64,000 bases of DNA from Allomuricauda sp. F6463D (GCF_023015965.1 NZ_JALKAN010000001.1:620001-684000); one strand, 5' to 3'. Positions 45,007-54,417 are shown, counted from the stretch's first letter. The notes: generated by a model not told the origin, from the letters alone. Numbers and translations are program-made.

Positions 45007-45219
45007 ATAATCAAATTTTACAAGACCCTAATATTCATTTTATTATTGCTATCATCTTCTCGTTGGCAGAAAAATAGAAGTCGAAGTGAAATTATTTGCC
45101 ATAACCTTCTCGTACATTAATTTAAATTCCCTGTACCTTTCTTCAATGATCATTCCAATGTTGGACATGTATAAATGTTTATATTTAGCTGCAGAAAGTT
45201 ACAAATACATACTATAACC

Positions 45220-46554
45220 ATGAAACTACTTAAGCGTGTTTTGCTACTCCTACTTGTTGTAATTGGAGTGGTCTTCTATTTCAACTACCCCAAATTAAAC
45301 ATTATTTCCGGTTATGCCGCCAAAAACATGGCTTCCGGAGTTTATGTAGCCCATCGCTCCTCAGCCAGCTTAAACCAATATGATAATAATGCTCCGTTGA
45401 TCGAACTTGCTTCTACGGAGGTTAATGAGACTGAAAAATCGGCATCCTCTACTGTCTATGGCCTTATGAAACGTACGGCGGTATATCGTGAAGGGTTGGG
45501 TGCTGTTTTGATCAATGATGATTATGACCCGAATGAACTCGCCATTCGTCCCAACAGAAAGCAGGATATGGACACCATCCCGTATCCCTACGGACAAGCC
45601 GCTCCTTTGGATACCATTCTGCCAGAAGTTGATATGAATCAAATAAATAAGGCTATGGCCATGGCTTTCGCTAACCCAGAAACCCAAAAGACAAGAACCC
45701 TGCTCATATTATATAAGGGACACCTGATTGCTGAAAAATATATTGATGGTTTTGACAAGAACACACCGATCTTAGGGTGGTCAATGACCAAAAGTGTATT
45801 GGCAACCTATTTCGGCATCTTGGAGCACCAAGGAAAATTGGAAATGGAATGGCCCGCACCGATAGCTGAATGGAAAGATGACGAACGGCAGAACATTACA
45901 CTGAACCATTTGCTCCGCATGCAAAGCAGTCTGGCTTGGGAAGAAGACTATACCGGTATTTCGGATGTAACGAGAATGTTGTTTTTGGATAGCGACATGA
46001 CCTTGGCACAACGGAACAAAAAAGCCGTTGCCAAGCCTACAGAAATATGGAACTATTCTTCGGGAACCACAAATTTATTATCAGGAATACTCAGACAGCA
46101 GTTTAGAAGTCACCAAGAATATTTAAACTTTCCCTACACTTCTTTAATTGATAAAATAGGGATGTATTCCATGATTATGGAGACGGATATTGCCGGGAAC
46201 TATGTAGGTTCATCCTATGCATGGGCCAATACTCGGGATTGGGCCCGCTTTGGGCAACTTTATTTGGATGAAGGTACTTGGAACGGAGAGCAATTGTTCG
46301 ATTCAAGTTGGGTGGACTACATTACCACCCCAACTGCCCATTCAAATGGTACCTACGGAGCCCATTTTTGGTTAAACGCCGAAGGAAAATACCCGGATGT
46401 TCCCAAAGACTTGTTTTCGTGCAATGGTTTTGAGGGACAACATGTTTTTGTAATTCCTTCCAAAGATTTGGTCGTTGTACGAACCGGATTGGCCGAAGAA
46501 CCACATTTTGATGCAAATGAAGTATTGTCAAACATCGTAAAAGCAGTACCATAA
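45220..46554 (+). CDS. Serine hydrolase, beta-lactamase/class C-like
   Basis: With ATG at 45220 the protein has 444 residues, an N-terminal membrane anchor (VLLLLLVVIGVVFYF) and a periplasmic penicillin-binding-like domain (about 130-444). The nucleophile motif is Ser188-Met-Thr-Lys191 (SxxK) in LGWSMTKS. The second motif is YSSG in IWNYSSGTTN. The C-terminal NGFEGQHVFVIP carries the third-motif region. Such enzymes are esterases, D-aminopeptidases or cell-wall enzymes; true beta-lactamase activity is not implied. Confidence 0.9.
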   Translation: MKLLKRVLLLLLVVIGVVFYFNYPKLNIISGYAAKNMASGVYVAHRSSASLNQYDNNAPLIELASTEVNETEKSASSTVYGLMKRTAVYREGLGAVLINDDYDPNELAIRPNRKQDMDTIPYPYGQAAPLDTILPEVDMNQINKAMAMAFANPETQKTRTLLILYKGHLIAEKYIDGFDKNTPILGWSMTKSVLATYFGILEHQGKLEMEWPAPIAEWKDDERQNITLNHLLRMQSSLAWEEDYTGISDVTRMLFLDSDMTLAQRNKKAVAKPTEIWNYSSGTTNLLSGILRQQFRSHQEYLNFPYTSLIDKIGMYSMIMETDIAGNYVGSSYAWANTRDWARFGQLYLDEGTWNGEQLFDSSWVDYITTPTAHSNGTYGAHFWLNAEGKYPDVPKDLFSCNGFEGQHVFVIPSKDLVVVRTGLAEEPHFDANEVLSNIVKAVP

Positions 46555-46601
46555 ATCGGTGACATGTACTAAAATGTAACAAAAACCACAGAATATAAGC
46601 C

Positions 46602-46738
46602 CTTCACAACAATATTTTTGAAGATAGTAACCCTAGTGATACTTTTACCATGTAATAAAAAACGAAGTAATTTTTTCATTTTCATATAGTGTTCTCGTAA
46701 AAGAGTCCTGACCCAAGTGGCAGGGCTCTTTTCTATTT
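46602..46738 (+). ncRNA. Putative small RNA, tandem copy 1
   Basis: The block starts with TATTTTTG (46613-46620), an exact -7 consensus, and ends with a terminator: AAAAGAGTCCTG (46699-46710) pairing with CAGGGCTCTTTT (46721-46732; one G-U). The predicted transcript is about 105 nt. No TTTG -33 element was found, so the promoter is tentative. An identical block lies 354 bp downstream. An alternative reading is a duplicated terminator of the serine hydrolase gene. Confidence 0.45.
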
Positions 46739-46955
46739 GGGGCTATTTTGAATTTTTCTAGACTTACACGAATTCCTCCAATTAGTTCAAGAACTGAGGT
46801 CATAGACAATAGAAAGACTTCTTTGCTTTGTCAGGCTGTGCTTAGCGAAGAATCTCCATGTTACTATAGATTCTTCAGTCGTTACACTCCTTCAGAATGA
46901 TAGAAAATGGCCAAAAAATCACAAAAAACAAGAGGCTGACAACAGCTAAACATCA

Positions 46956-47092
46956 CTTCACAACAATATTTTTGAAGATAGTAACCCTAGTGATACTTTT
47001 ACCATGTAATAAAAAACGAAGTAATTTTTTCATTTTCATATAGTGTTCTCGTAAAAGAGTCCTGACCCAAGTGGCAGGGCTCTTTTCTATTT
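46956..47092 (+). ncRNA. Putative small RNA, tandem copy 2
   Basis: This block is identical over 137 bp to 46602-46738 (offset 354), including the -7-like box at 46967-46974 and the terminator stem at 47053-47086. The sequence between the copies is not the same as that after copy 2, so either the duplication is old with conserved RNA parts, or the block was inserted twice. Confidence 0.45.
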
Positions 47093-47267
47093 AGGACTAT
47101 TCTAAACTTATAGCCTGAGATGTATTCTACGAATCACACTATCTAATCCCGTGTCATTCAAGGTTTGGCGAAGCACCTCTTCCTGAATAAAACTAAATAG
47201 AATCTTCAGTCGCTTCACTCCTTCAGAATGACAACAACTCATTGTAAATTGCTAATTGAGCATTGAT

Positions 47268-48110
47268 CTACGGAATCCAATTGTCCTTGCCAAAATCGGG
47301 CTTACGCTTTTCTAAAAATGCATTTCTACCCTCCTTGGCCTCATCGGTCATATAAGCCAAACGTGTAGCTTCGCCTGCAAACACTTGTTGCCCCACCATG
47401 CCATCATCGGTAAGGTTCATGGCAAATTTTAGCATTTTAATGGATGTTGGGGATTTGGCCAATACTTCCTGAGCCCATTGATATGCTGTATCTTCCAATT
47501 CGTCATGTGGGATTACTGCGTTCACCATGCCCATCTCATACGCTTCTTGTGCGGAATAATTTCTTCCCAAAAAGAAAATTTCACGAGCTTTTTTCTGTCC
47601 TACCATTTTAGCGAGATACGCAGAACCATATCCACCATCAAAACTGGTTACATCGGCATCGGTTTGTTTAAAAATGGCGTGTTCTTTACTGGCAAGTGTC
47701 ATATCGCATACCACATGCAGGCTATGCCCTCCCCCAACGGCCCATCCGGGCACTACGGCAATCACCACTTTGGGCATAAAACGGATGAGTCGTTGTACCT
47801 CCAAAATATTCAAACGGTGATACCCATCATCTCCAACATAACCTTTGTGTCCCCGTGCTTTTTGGTCGCCACCGCTACAGAATGCCCATTTACCATCTTT
47901 GGAAGAAGGTCCTTCACCAGAAAGCAAAACCACTCCAATCGAAGCATCTTCTTGCGCATCGTAAAATGCTTTATAAAGTTCGCTGGTGGTCTTTGGTCGG
48001 AATGCATTGCGTACATCTGGACGATTGAAAGCAATACGGGCAACACCGTTACATTTTTTATAGGTAATATCCTCAAATTCCATGGCGGTCTGCCAGTTGG
48101 GTGATTCCAT
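47268..48110 (-). CDS. menB: 1,4-Dihydroxy-2-naphthoyl-CoA synthase MenB
   Basis: MenB closes the ring of o-succinylbenzoyl-CoA in menaquinone synthesis, the respiratory quinone of this phylum. The 280-residue crotonase-fold enzyme has the oxyanion-hole segments AFCSGGDQKARG and GWAVGGGHSLHVVCD. It also has the MenB-specific TSFDGGYGSAYLAKMVG and the C-terminal RKPDFGKDNWIP. No other men genes are in the window, so the pathway is dispersed in this genome. Confidence 0.96.
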   Translation of the reverse strand: MESPNWQTAMEFEDITYKKCNGVARIAFNRPDVRNAFRPKTTSELYKAFYDAQEDASIGVVLLSGEGPSSKDGKWAFCSGGDQKARGHKGYVGDDGYHRLNILEVQRLIRFMPKVVIAVVPGWAVGGGHSLHVVCDMTLASKEHAIFKQTDADVTSFDGGYGSAYLAKMVGQKKAREIFFLGRNYSAQEAYEMGMVNAVIPHDELEDTAYQWAQEVLAKSPTSIKMLKFAMNLTDDGMVGQQVFAGEATRLAYMTDEAKEGRNAFLEKRKPDFGKDNWIP

Positions 48111-48282
48111 AATTCATTTTTTTGTTGTCCCACAAAATAACGGAAAATCTATGTTATGACCATCGATGATAGATTGGTTTAGCACATTAAGGTTCCAAAA
48201 TACTATCTTTAATGCTGTTCTATATCCCTTAGAATAAAAAGGGATGAACAAGTTTTTAACCTTGGTATAAATTTTAAAAAAA

Positions 48283-49290
48283 ATGAAAGAATCGATTATA
48301 GAAACCGCTGAACTTAAAGTTGCGTTGGCACAGATTGCCCCTGTTTGGCTCAACAAGGAGAAAACAATTGAAAAAGTAAAATCCTATATTGTTGAAGCCG
48401 GAGAAAACAACTGCGAACTTATTGTTTTTGGTGAAGCATTGTTGCCAGGTTATCCCTTTTGGGTTTCAATTACCAACGGGAGTGAGTTCGATTCCGACTA
48501 TCAGAAAAAATTATTTGCGCATTATGCCAACAATTCGGTTCAAATTGAAAATGGTGATTTGGATGAACTATGTTCATTGGCGAAAAATAATAATATTGCC
48601 GTGTATTTGGGTATAATTGAAAGACCTAAAAACCGAGGTGGACATAGCCTGTATTGCTCTTTGGTGTATATTGATGCAACTGGCGCCATAAAATCTGTAC
48701 ACAGAAAATTACAGCCCACATACGAGGAACGACTCGTTTGGTCTCCCGGTGATGGCAACGGTTTGCAAACCCATGCTTTAAAGCAATTCACCGTAGGAGG
48801 GTTAAACTGTTGGGAAAATTGGATGCCATTACCAAGGACAGCGCTCTATGGATTGGGAGAAAACCTGCACATTGCAGTTTGGCCTGGCTCGGATTATAAC
48901 ACAAAAGATATAACGCGGTTTATTGCAAGAGAAGCTCGTTCCTATGTCATATCTGTTTCAAGTTTATTGAGCAAATCGGATATTACTCCTGATATACCAG
49001 GTTATGAAAGAATAATCGAAAACGCCCCAGATGTTTTGGGCAATGGAGGTTCTTGCATTGCGTCTCCCTCAGGTGAATGGGCTTTGGAACCCGTTATTGG
49101 CAAAGAAGGTCTCATTATGTCCACATTGGATTTTAATAAGGTGTTGGAAGAACGACATAATTTTGATCCCGTAGGACATTACTCCAGGCCAGATATTACA
49201 AAGTTGTCAGTGAACAGGGACAGACAATCAGTTCTGGAAATTACGAATGAACAGGTCAACAATACAATAACGAGTAACAAAGACGAATAA
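48283..49290 (+). CDS. Nitrilase / carbon-nitrogen hydrolase
   Basis: A 335-residue nitrilase-superfamily enzyme. The Glu-Lys-Cys triad is in place: Glu51 (VFGEALLPGYP), Lys142 (VHRKLQPTYEERLVW) and Cys176 (GGLNCWENWMPL). The PTYEERLVWSPGDG and CWENWMP motifs are those of true nitrilases (branch 1), which turn nitriles into acids and ammonia. It is cytoplasmic, and no accessory genes are seen. The short minus-strand ORF across its 3' end is a shadow. Confidence 0.93.
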   Translation: MKESIIETAELKVALAQIAPVWLNKEKTIEKVKSYIVEAGENNCELIVFGEALLPGYPFWVSITNGSEFDSDYQKKLFAHYANNSVQIENGDLDELCSLAKNNNIAVYLGIIERPKNRGGHSLYCSLVYIDATGAIKSVHRKLQPTYEERLVWSPGDGNGLQTHALKQFTVGGLNCWENWMPLPRTALYGLGENLHIAVWPGSDYNTKDITRFIAREARSYVISVSSLLSKSDITPDIPGYERIIENAPDVLGNGGSCIASPSGEWALEPVIGKEGLIMSTLDFNKVLEERHNFDPVGHYSRPDITKLSVNRDRQSVLEITNEQVNNTITSNKDE

Positions 49291-49339
49291 TATCATATTT
49301 GCCCATGCCATTACAGGTCTCTTTTTCTTACCATTAGTT

Positions 49340-49663
49340 TTACATCCGCAAACACTCAGCAAACCTAGGGCAAATGAGGGGCAACAATACCCATACATGG
49401 ATAAAAAACAATACAATAAACAGTAATCCGATAATCAACGCATGGCTTATGTAAACTTCATCGCCTTCTGGTTTTATTTTGGGCCATAACAATCCAAAAG
49501 CTCCTGTAACAAATAATAAAAAGGGTACTCCTGAGAAGAATACTAGAAATTGTAAGCCCAATTGGTCTTTCATGGTGCCATAAATGATAAAACCAATAAT
49601 TAAGGACAGTACAATCAATATCCAGAATATGCTTTTCGTTGAATTTTTATTTTGATTTCCCAT
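49340..49663 (-). CDS. Small membrane protein
   Basis: A 107-residue protein with three predicted membrane helices (about 12-29, 36-56 and 74-98) and a KPEGDEVYISH loop. The Asn/Lys-rich N-terminus is likely cytoplasmic. No family was recognised. It lies 50 bp after the convergent nitrilase gene. Codon use is normal, which favours a real gene. Confidence 0.5.
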   Translation of the reverse strand: MGNQNKNSTKSIFWILIVLSLIIGFIIYGTMKDQLGLQFLVFFSGVPFLLFVTGAFGLLWPKIKPEGDEVYISHALIIGLLFIVLFFIHVWVLLPLICPRFAECLRM

Positions 49664-49858
49664 TACATATAAGGTTTAGAATTATTTTTCTATAAAATTA
49701 TCTTATTGACTTTGGTTTTTAAGTGATTAAGATCAGTCCACCTCATTTATTTGGATTATTATCAATTTTGATAAGACGTGAGGATGAATCCAAAACATAT
49801 AAATGCAACAACCTATATATCAACATGTTAATATTGAATTTGCTGGCCCATAGGTATG

Positions 49859-50198
49859 ATATGAGCATCAGAGCACTAATTTTCATATCCACGTACCATG
49901 TTTTTCTCTCGATTGTTTTATTGATTGGATTATGGTACTTGGTCATCACCCGAAAAATAAACCCGGATAATTATTTTAAACATCAAATGCCCCCGTTTTG
50001 TTTATCAATTTAGATGTTGAATCCAATAAAGGAAGTGTGCAAATTACAGCAAACCTTGACAATAATTATCGTAGTACGTCAATGGGTATAATTCGCTACT
50101 CCATAAATTATGGCTACACACTTTACAATGATGAATATTCCTTTGAGGTTGATGAAAACAGTACTTTTAAATTAAAACAACTCCAAAACCATAGGTGA
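49859..50198 (+). pseudogene. Possible frameshifted small membrane protein gene
   Basis: One frame from ATG 49859 encodes a membrane helix (RALIFISTYHVFLSIVLLIG) and stops at 50013. The overlapping frame from about 49998 continues with a beta-rich segment (DVESNKGSVQITANLDNN...YSINYGYTLYN) to 50198. A one-base change in the CCCCCGTTTT run near 49990 would join them. This could be a broken gene, a sequencing error, or two chance ORFs. Confidence 0.25.
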
Positions 50199-50260
50199 GT
50201 AAATTGATTTTTAAAGCCCGTTGAATTGATGTAATTTTAAAGATAAAATCAATTTGTTTA

Positions 50261-50884
50261 ATGGACAACGATTGGCTACAAATGTGGAATACCCGTTTTG
50301 GGAAAGAAGAATATGCTTACGGGACGGAACCGAATCAATATTTAAAGAAACAGCTCAAACATCTTAAACCAGGTTCAATCCTGTTTCCCGCAGAAGGTGA
50401 AGGAAGAAATGCCGTTTATGCAGCTCTATTGAAATGGCAAGTTTCAGCCTTTGACATCAGTGAGGCGGGCAAGCTTAAAGCCATTAAACTCGCAGAGCAA
50501 AAACAGGTATCCATTGATTACAAAATAGGCGAATTGCCCCAATTGGATTTTCAACCATCGCAGTTTGATGCTATTGCCCTTATTTACGCCCACTTCCCTC
50601 CCAATATCCGGTCACGATACCATAAATTGTTGAGCAGCTATCTTAAAACAGGAGGTGTCATTATTTTTGAAGGATTTAGCAAAGCACATTTGGAATATAA
50701 AAAAAACAACCCAAAAATTGGAGGTCCAGGGAACTTGGACTATTTATTTTCCATTGAAGAATTAAAATCTGATTTTAAAGATTATGAAATTTTAGAACTC
50801 AAACAAACTACAATCGAACTCAACGAAGGTGATGGACATGTGGGTACAGGTTCCGTTATCCGCTTTGTAGGTAAAAAGAAGTAG
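50261..50884 (+). CDS. Class I SAM-dependent methyltransferase (TehB/thiopurine type)
   Basis: A 207-residue cytoplasmic methyltransferase. Motif I is LFPAEGEGRNAVYAA, in which EGEGRN replaces the usual GCGxG loop as in TehB/TPMT-like enzymes. VSAFDIS holds the ribose-binding Asp, and FDAIALIYAHFP is motif IV. The N-terminal WNTRFGKEEYAYGTEPNQYL helps place it in this branch. The substrate is unknown; relatives methylate tellurite, thiols or small acids. Confidence 0.88.
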   Translation: MDNDWLQMWNTRFGKEEYAYGTEPNQYLKKQLKHLKPGSILFPAEGEGRNAVYAALLKWQVSAFDISEAGKLKAIKLAEQKQVSIDYKIGELPQLDFQPSQFDAIALIYAHFPPNIRSRYHKLLSSYLKTGGVIIFEGFSKAHLEYKKNNPKIGGPGNLDYLFSIEELKSDFKDYEILELKQTTIELNEGDGHVGTGSVIRFVGKKK

Positions 50885-51021
50885 TAAAACCCTTATTTAA
50901 TTAGTTCATTGATATACAGGGTGCTAATTTTTAGCGTCAATAATTCTAGGGTATGCATCAACAAGGGGCGTATGACCGCGCTATTTTCGTGATGGATTAG
51001 AAACCCCAAAATTTTTATATC

Positions 51022-51606
51022 ATGAAAAAGAATTTAATACTATTAGGTATCCTCTTTACAGGACTTACCTCTTTTGCCCAGAATACAAACAATGTACAAT
51101 TAGGTGCACGTGGTGGTGCTAATTTCGCAACCGTAGCTGGTGATGATTATGATAGCCCAGATTCAAGGACTTCATTTTATCTTGGTCTGGTGGCCGAGGC
51201 ACCATTGTCCGATCATGTATCCTTACAGCCAGAGGTGTTTTATTCGGCACAAGGTTTTGATATAACCGATGAGCCCGATACGCCAGATGCACAATTTCAG
51301 GTGGATTACATACAAGTACCGGTACTTTTGAAATTTTACATCGCAGATGGACTCAATATACAAGCAGGGCCACAATTCGGTTTCAAAGTAAATGAAGAAT
51401 TGGATTTTAACCCGGGTGAAGATTCCGGTGATTTTGATTCAGATTCCATCAATAGCTTTGATTTTCAAGGTACTGCTGGTGTAGAATACAAATTTGCATC
51501 TGGATTTTTTATCCAAGGAAGATATTCCTACGGATTTTCAGAAATGATTGAGGATGTGGACATCCACAACTCCGTATTTTCTGCTGGTCTAGGATTTATG
51601 TTCTAA
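51022..51606 (+). CDS. Outer-membrane beta-barrel protein (PorT family-like)
   Basis: A 194-residue protein with a Sec signal (MKKNLILLGILFTGLTSFAQ) and an eight-strand barrel pattern. It starts VQLGARGGANFATVAG and ends SVFSAGLGFMF with the C-terminal Phe typical of outer-membrane barrels. Asp-rich loops (GDDYDSPDSRT; GEDSGDFDSDSINSFD) would face outwards. Homologues are annotated as PorT/OMP_b-brl_2 proteins. A terminator follows at 51644. Confidence 0.88.
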   Translation: MKKNLILLGILFTGLTSFAQNTNNVQLGARGGANFATVAGDDYDSPDSRTSFYLGLVAEAPLSDHVSLQPEVFYSAQGFDITDEPDTPDAQFQVDYIQVPVLLKFYIADGLNIQAGPQFGFKVNEELDFNPGEDSGDFDSDSINSFDFQGTAGVEYKFASGFFIQGRYSYGFSEMIEDVDIHNSVFSAGLGFMF

Positions 51607-51643
51607 CAGCATATTAAAAATTATTGAAAAAGAAAATGAAGAG

Positions 51644-51674
51644 CTCCATCTGCCTCGGTAGGATGGAGTTTTTT
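51644..51674 (+). terminator. Terminator of the outer-membrane protein gene
   Basis: CTCCATC (51644-51650) pairs with GATGGAG (51662-51668) around an 11-nt loop and is followed by a run of T. Confidence 0.85.
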
Positions 51675-51803
51675 TATGCAATAGCTTTAAATTTAAGCTT
51701 TGCTAGGTATTCTTAAATTATAAGCTTAAGTTAATGTTCAGAAAAGTATTTCTTCAAAAAAGATGGTTGAAAGGGTTGTTTTTACTGAGTATGACACAAA
51801 GGT

Positions 51804-51849
51804 GACATCTAAATGTCGTGGCGCTGTCGTGCCTACGCAGATACCTTTG
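51804..51849 (+). promoter_or_regulatory. Palindrome and -7 element upstream of the XRE fusion gene
   Basis: GACAT (51804-51808) and ATGTC (51813-51817) form an inverted repeat with a 4-bp spacer. TACCTTTG at 51842-51849 matches the -7 consensus and lies 23 bp before the ATG at 51873. The palindrome is about 25 bp upstream of the -7 box and could be the site of the XRE domain encoded by the gene itself. Confidence 0.55.
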
Positions 51850-51872
51850 TTCGTGAATTTAAATCAAAAATC

Positions 51873-53633
51873 ATGAGCAATACATCAATTGGAGAACGAC
51901 TCAAGTATCAAAGAAAAATCAAGGGATATTCCCAAGAGGAACTCGCCCACAGAACCAATGTTACCGTGCGTACCATTCAACGAATCGAAAAAGAAGAGGT
52001 ATCCCCGCACTTAAACACAGTTAAATTATTGGCGGTTGCTTTGGAGGTAGAAGTGGATGAACTTTTTCCTTTGGATAACCCTAAGGAAGAAACAGTTAAA
52101 AAGAAATGGCTGCTTTTAATGCATGCCACTCCGTTGATAGGGATATTTTTTCCAGTATTGAATGTGCTCATCCCATTATTTTTATGGATTCATAAGCGAG
52201 AAGACAATCCAATATATAACGAACATGGTATCAAGGTAATCAACTTTCAAATTACTGTACTTATTTTGGCTGTTTTATCGTTTGTAAGTTTGATGACCAT
52301 CGAAAAATGGGGATTCATCATTTTTATTTCTGTTGTTCCCATATGCATAGGAATCATTATTTTCAACAGTATCTACGTGGTACAAAAAAACAAGTGTTAC
52401 TACCCTTTTTCCATCCCGTTTTTACGTTTGAAAAAGTATAAAACATTTAGTTTATTGCTCATGATGGGCATATCACTACTTTGTAGTTGTTCAGGCCCAA
52501 CACAGGAAACCATTGAACGCCTGGACGGTTCGATGATTACAAAAGATACCGTAACCAAAAAGATTGATCAGTTAATGACAGATGCCGAAGTATTCGGTTT
52601 GGCGGTATCCATTTTTGATGACAACCAACCCGTTTACCAAAAAGTTTTCGGCTATAAAGATTATCCAAATAAAGTGCACATGACGGATTCAACCAATATA
52701 TATGGTGCATCGTTTAGTAAGGCTGTGTTTGGAGTTTTAGTAATGAAATTGGTAGAAGAAGGTGTTATTGACCTAGATACTCCATTGGAATCCTATTTGC
52801 CCAAAAAACTGTATGAATATGAGCCGCGGACCCGTTGGCATGATGATTTTTCAAGTTTAAAAGAAGATACACTTTACCATATAATAACCGCTAGAATGTG
52901 TTTGGACCATACCACCGGGTTTAAAAACTATAGATGGTTCGAGGACGATTACAAACTAAGGATACATAATGAACCAGGAACCAAGTTTGGCTATAGCGGT
53001 GAGGGTTTTATATACTTACAGGTAGTTTTGGAGAAACTGACCGGTAAGGGATTGGAAGAACTTGCCCAAGAAAACATTTTTAAACCTCTGGGCATGAAAA
53101 ATTCTGCTTATGAATGGAAAACAAGGTTCGATAAGGATTTTGCCCTTGGACACAATGAAAACGCAGAAGCACTTAAAAAAGATAAAGATAATGAACCCAG
53201 AGGTGGTGGAACGTTAGAAACTACAGCAGAAGACTATACCAAATTCTTGACTGCAGTACTCAATCAAAAGTTGATAAGTAAAACATCCTATGATGAAATA
53301 TTTAGCCCACATATTCGAATATGGGGAGAAAAACAATTTGGGGAAGCTGCCAATATGATCAGTCATAAATACGATAGCATCAATTTAAGTTATGGTTTAG
53401 GTTGGGGCTATTTTGAAACGCCTCATGGAAAAGCTGTTTTCAAAGAAGGACATGGCAGTGGTTTTGTGCATCATTCCGTGCTTTTTCCAGAGTCTGGAAA
53501 AGGAATTATGATCATGACCAATTTCGAACGTGGCAATAGTATTTTCAAGGAATTGTTGGAAGTCACCCTAAAAGATATCTACACCCCATGGGAATGGGAG
53601 CATTATATACCTTACTCCCAAATCCTTGAATAA
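51873..53633 (+). CDS. XRE HTH - membrane domain - serine hydrolase fusion
   Basis: ATG at 51873 gives 586 residues. Residues 8-62 are an XRE/Cro HTH (SQEELAHRTNVTVRTIQRIEK). Residues 79-170 form a DUF4870-like membrane domain of about four helices. At 191-206 a hydrophobic stretch ends in LLCSCSG, like an embedded lipoprotein signal. Residues 225-586 are a beta-lactamase-like serine hydrolase with Ser280-Phe-Ser-Lys283 (SxxK), but FGYSGEG replaces YxN. The order suggests a transmembrane regulator with an external sensing or catalytic domain. No stop or frameshift splits it. Confidence 0.85.
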   Translation: MSNTSIGERLKYQRKIKGYSQEELAHRTNVTVRTIQRIEKEEVSPHLNTVKLLAVALEVEVDELFPLDNPKEETVKKKWLLLMHATPLIGIFFPVLNVLIPLFLWIHKREDNPIYNEHGIKVINFQITVLILAVLSFVSLMTIEKWGFIIFISVVPICIGIIIFNSIYVVQKNKCYYPFSIPFLRLKKYKTFSLLLMMGISLLCSCSGPTQETIERLDGSMITKDTVTKKIDQLMTDAEVFGLAVSIFDDNQPVYQKVFGYKDYPNKVHMTDSTNIYGASFSKAVFGVLVMKLVEEGVIDLDTPLESYLPKKLYEYEPRTRWHDDFSSLKEDTLYHIITARMCLDHTTGFKNYRWFEDDYKLRIHNEPGTKFGYSGEGFIYLQVVLEKLTGKGLEELAQENIFKPLGMKNSAYEWKTRFDKDFALGHNENAEALKKDKDNEPRGGGTLETTAEDYTKFLTAVLNQKLISKTSYDEIFSPHIRIWGEKQFGEAANMISHKYDSINLSYGLGWGYFETPHGKAVFKEGHGSGFVHHSVLFPESGKGIMIMTNFERGNSIFKELLEVTLKDIYTPWEWEHYIPYSQILE

Positions 53634-53726
53634 ACTAGACTAAATCCATATACACATAATAAAACAACATAACTTGGTTGGATTACTAAATAATAGTACC
53701 ATATAGTTTACCGTTAGTAAATGGAT

Positions 53727-53766
53727 AAAAAAAACGCCTTATCAAATTAATGACAAGGCGTTTTTT
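53727..53766. terminator. Bidirectional terminator between convergent genes
   Basis: AAAAAACGCCTT and AAGGCGTTTTTT form a 12-bp stem (outer arms 53729-53740 and 53755-53766) around a 14-nt loop, with A and T runs for both directions. It serves the XRE fusion gene and the FKBP gene. Confidence 0.9.
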
Positions 53767-53783
53767 CCTATAAAAATCTTATC

Positions 53784-54212
53784 TTAAAGTATTTCAACCA
53801 CTTCAAGGTCAAACACTAAATCTTGTCCGGCCAAAGGATGGTTCGCATCTATAATAATGTCTTCTTCCTCTACCTTGGCAACTCTAAATTGTTGTTCCTG
53901 TCCTTCTGCATTGGCACCGACCAACCCCATTCCAACTTCTGGTTTAAGGTCTTCAGGCAATTGAGACTTGGATACTTTCTGAAAAAGCGCTTCATTCACC
54001 TCTCCATACGCCTCCTGTTTATCAATGGTAATGGTCTTCTTTTCGTTCACGGCCATATCAATAAGTCCCTTCTCAAATCCAGGGATAAGTTGACCTTCAC
54101 CCAACTTTATTTCTAACGGTTCTCTTTCCAATGAGCTGTCAAAAACCTGCCCATCAGTTAGTTTTCCCGTGTAATGTACTTTTACAGTATCGCTTTCTTT
54201 TACTTTACTCAT
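53784..54212 (-). CDS. slyD: FKBP-type peptidyl-prolyl isomerase, SlyD-like
   Basis: A 142-residue cytoplasmic prolyl isomerase and chaperone. The FKBP domain is split by an insert-in-flap domain, as in SlyD: VHYTGKLTDGQVFDSS and GQLIPGFEKGLIDM before it, NHPLAGQDLVFDLEVVEI after it. The insert (about 70-125, QEAYGEVNEALFQ...) binds unfolded chains. There is no His-rich metal-binding tail, unlike E. coli SlyD. Confidence 0.93.
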   Translation of the reverse strand: MSKVKESDTVKVHYTGKLTDGQVFDSSLEREPLEIKLGEGQLIPGFEKGLIDMAVNEKKTITIDKQEAYGEVNEALFQKVSKSQLPEDLKPEVGMGLVGANAEGQEQQFRVAKVEEEDIIIDANHPLAGQDLVFDLEVVEIL

Positions 54213-54417
54213 AAATTTAGTTTACAGTTTTAAAATCAAAACGTTGCAAATATATGAGGTATAAAATGGTTCAACGAAAAAGTTGCCATCCGTTTTCTCT
54301 AAATACTATTTTTATACTCCTGTTACCTTGAAGTCATAAGCATACTGTACTTAAGGTTGATACCTTTATTTCAACTGAGGTTTTGTTATATTTTTGGACG
54401 TTTTTAAGACAGCGTAT

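Larger units (their letters stand above)
46555..47267. other. 713-bp gap with tandemly duplicated putative small-RNA block
   Basis: There is no credible ORF on either strand. It carries two exact 137-bp repeats (46602-46738, 46956-47092), each with a -7-like box and a terminator hairpin. Each repeat is followed by a diverged tail containing the AATCTTCAGTCG(T/C)T...CTCCTTCAGAATGA motif (46868-46900, 47198-47230). Confidence 0.65.

Noticed and set aside
46602..47092. CRISPR array
   Set aside because: There are only two copies of 137 bp at 354-bp spacing, with no short regular repeats and no cas genes.
47478..48104. 208-codon plus-strand ORF opposite menB
   Set aside because: It is a shadow of menB; the translated sequence is rich in Cys, His and Phe and has no recognisable domain.
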